Positions 63,394 through 64,000 of a stretch of 64,000 bases of DNA are shown piece by piece (within the stretch, counting starts at the first letter, position 1; every line of letters begins with the position of its first letter). A model generated the notes under the pieces. That model was not told the DNA's origin and did not search any database. It saw nothing but the letters and a program-made list of their open reading frames with translations. The DNA lies in contig NZ_JACNMQ010000009.1 in assembly GCF_020622265.1 (NCBI RefSeq), forward strand, positions 80,956-144,955, written 5' to 3'. The stretch is from Halomonas sp. M20 (GTDB taxonomy: Bacteria; Pseudomonadota; Gammaproteobacteria; Pseudomonadales; Halomonadaceae). Position numbers and translations under genes: made by a program.

Positions 63394-63425
63394 GATTACG
63401 TCATGCCGTCAACTGACGGCGGGAA

Positions 63426-64000
63426 TCACTCTACGATCATCACCGACTTGACGTTGACGAACTCCTTCATGCCGAAGCCGCCATGCTCACGGCCGTAGCC
63501 GCTGTCCTTGACGCCGCCGAAGGGCAACTGCGGCTGAGCGATGTTGTAGCCGTTGATGTTGACCATGCCGGTATCGAACAGATTGCGCGCGATATCGATG
63601 GCGCGCTTCTCGTCCTTGGAGAAGATGCCGCCGCCCAGGCCATAGCGGGAATCGTTGGCCACGCGAATGGCTTCGTCCTCATCCTTCACGCGGATCAATG
63701 ACGCCACCGGGCCGAACAGCTCTTCATCATAGGCGGGCATGCCGGGCTTCAAATCTTCCAGCACGGTGCTGGGGTAGAAATAGCCCGGGCCGTCGGGAAT
63801 CTCGCCGCCGAACACGCAGGTTGCCCCGGCGTCGATGGAGCGCTTGACCAGGTCATGCAGGGTATCGCGCAGGTCGTCCCGGGCGATCGGACCGAGCTGA
63901 GTATTCTCGTCGGTCGGGTCGCCGTACTCGATCTGGCGCATCTTCTCGACGAACTTGTCGCGGAACTGCTGATAGACGGAATCCACCACGATGAAGCGCT
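63426..64000 (-). CDS. Aldehyde dehydrogenase, C-terminal part (5' end beyond the window)
   Basis: About 191 C-terminal residues of an NAD(P)-dependent aldehyde dehydrogenase; the frame is open to the window end, where it reads RFIVVDSVYQQF just after the expected position of the catalytic cysteine. Landmarks are EELFGPVASLIRVKDEDEAIRVANDSRYGLGGGIFSKD, FDTGMVNINGY and PFGGVKDSGYGREHGGFGMKEFVNVKSV. The pattern resembles succinate-semialdehyde dehydrogenases of the Sad/YneI branch, but the diagnostic N-terminal half is missing, so only the superfamily is certain. Confidence 0.88.
   Translation of the reverse strand, partial: RFIVVDSVYQQFRDKFVEKMRQIEYGDPTDENTQLGPIARDDLRDTLHDLVKRSIDAGATCVFGGEIPDGPGYFYPSTVLEDLKPGMPAYDEELFGPVASLIRVKDEDEAIRVANDSRYGLGGGIFSKDEKRAIDIARNLFDTGMVNINGYNIAQPQLPFGGVKDSGYGREHGGFGMKEFVNVKSVMIVE

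Overview
The window is one contiguous piece of a GC-rich gammaproteobacterial chromosome, very probably Halomonadaceae (Halomonas or a close relative). The evidence is the mix of osmolyte genes (a BetT-type choline carrier and a ProX-like betaine-binding protein), the acidic exported proteins, an OmpW porin, a Pseudomonas-like icmP/imelysin iron cluster and a pgaABCD exopolysaccharide operon. The assignment rests on gene content only. No rRNA, tRNA, insertion sequence or prophage gene was seen.

Layout. 1-2.1 kb: the 3' part of an ACT-domain threonine deaminase, then ompW. 2.3-7.5 kb (minus strand): a complete glycerol regulon, glpF-glpK-glpD followed by glpR. 7.9-9.6 kb: an exported CPG2-like M20 carboxypeptidase and a small acidic protein. 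9.7-16.2 kb: a catabolic island with a LysR regulator divergent from an N-carbamoylase/ureidase, a sodium:solute symporter, a YtcJ-type amidohydrolase and a COG0523 (CobW) GTPase. 16.3-18.6 kb: a dicarboxylate/glutamate:cation symporter, a probable CsrB/RsmZ-class small RNA, a 55-residue metallothionein and two small unknown genes. 18.7-21.5 kb: a C45 (penicillin-acyltransferase-like) protein and a chemoreceptor. 21.8-24.2 kb: a ParDE module beside a decayed type I-E CRISPR locus made of a few repeats and a cas3 broken in its helicase domain. 24.4-29.4 kb: betT, divergent from a zinc-uptake operon that starts with a Zur-box-like site and a 48-residue His-rich membrane protein. 29.4-33.7 kb: a LolD-like ATPase, an FtsX-like permease and an AttH/CrtC lipocalin-like protein. 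33.8-41.6 kb: glyoxalase I, small stress-type proteins, an orphan betaine-binding protein, a two-gene FAD sugar-dehydrogenase system, an NlpC/P60 lipoprotein, a ferritin-like protein, a 1-Cys peroxiredoxin and a DMT exporter. 41.6-48.3 kb: an AT-rich leader and pgaABCD. 48.4-56.5 kb (minus strand): L-2-hydroxyglutarate dehydrogenase, a lipoprotein subtilase resembling autotransporters, an HSL-type esterase, gabD and poxB. 56.6-58.2 kb: a TPP riboswitch and thiM-thiE. 58.3-63.3 kb: an imelysin / di-heme protein / imelysin / DUF1513 iron cluster. The right edge cuts a second aldehyde dehydrogenase.

The least ordinary signals are these: (i) the RNA at 17648-17819, with GGA triplets presented in successive hairpin loops; (ii) the thiM riboswitch, which carries an extra 14-bp helix between P4 and P5 and a readable pairing switch around the ribosome-binding site; (iii) the remains of the type I-E CRISPR system; (iv) the small His-rich leader gene of the zinc operon; (v) the amidohydrolase/CobW island, whose GTPase has lost the usual NKxD motif. 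Nothing seen here demands a wholly new defence or metabolic system.
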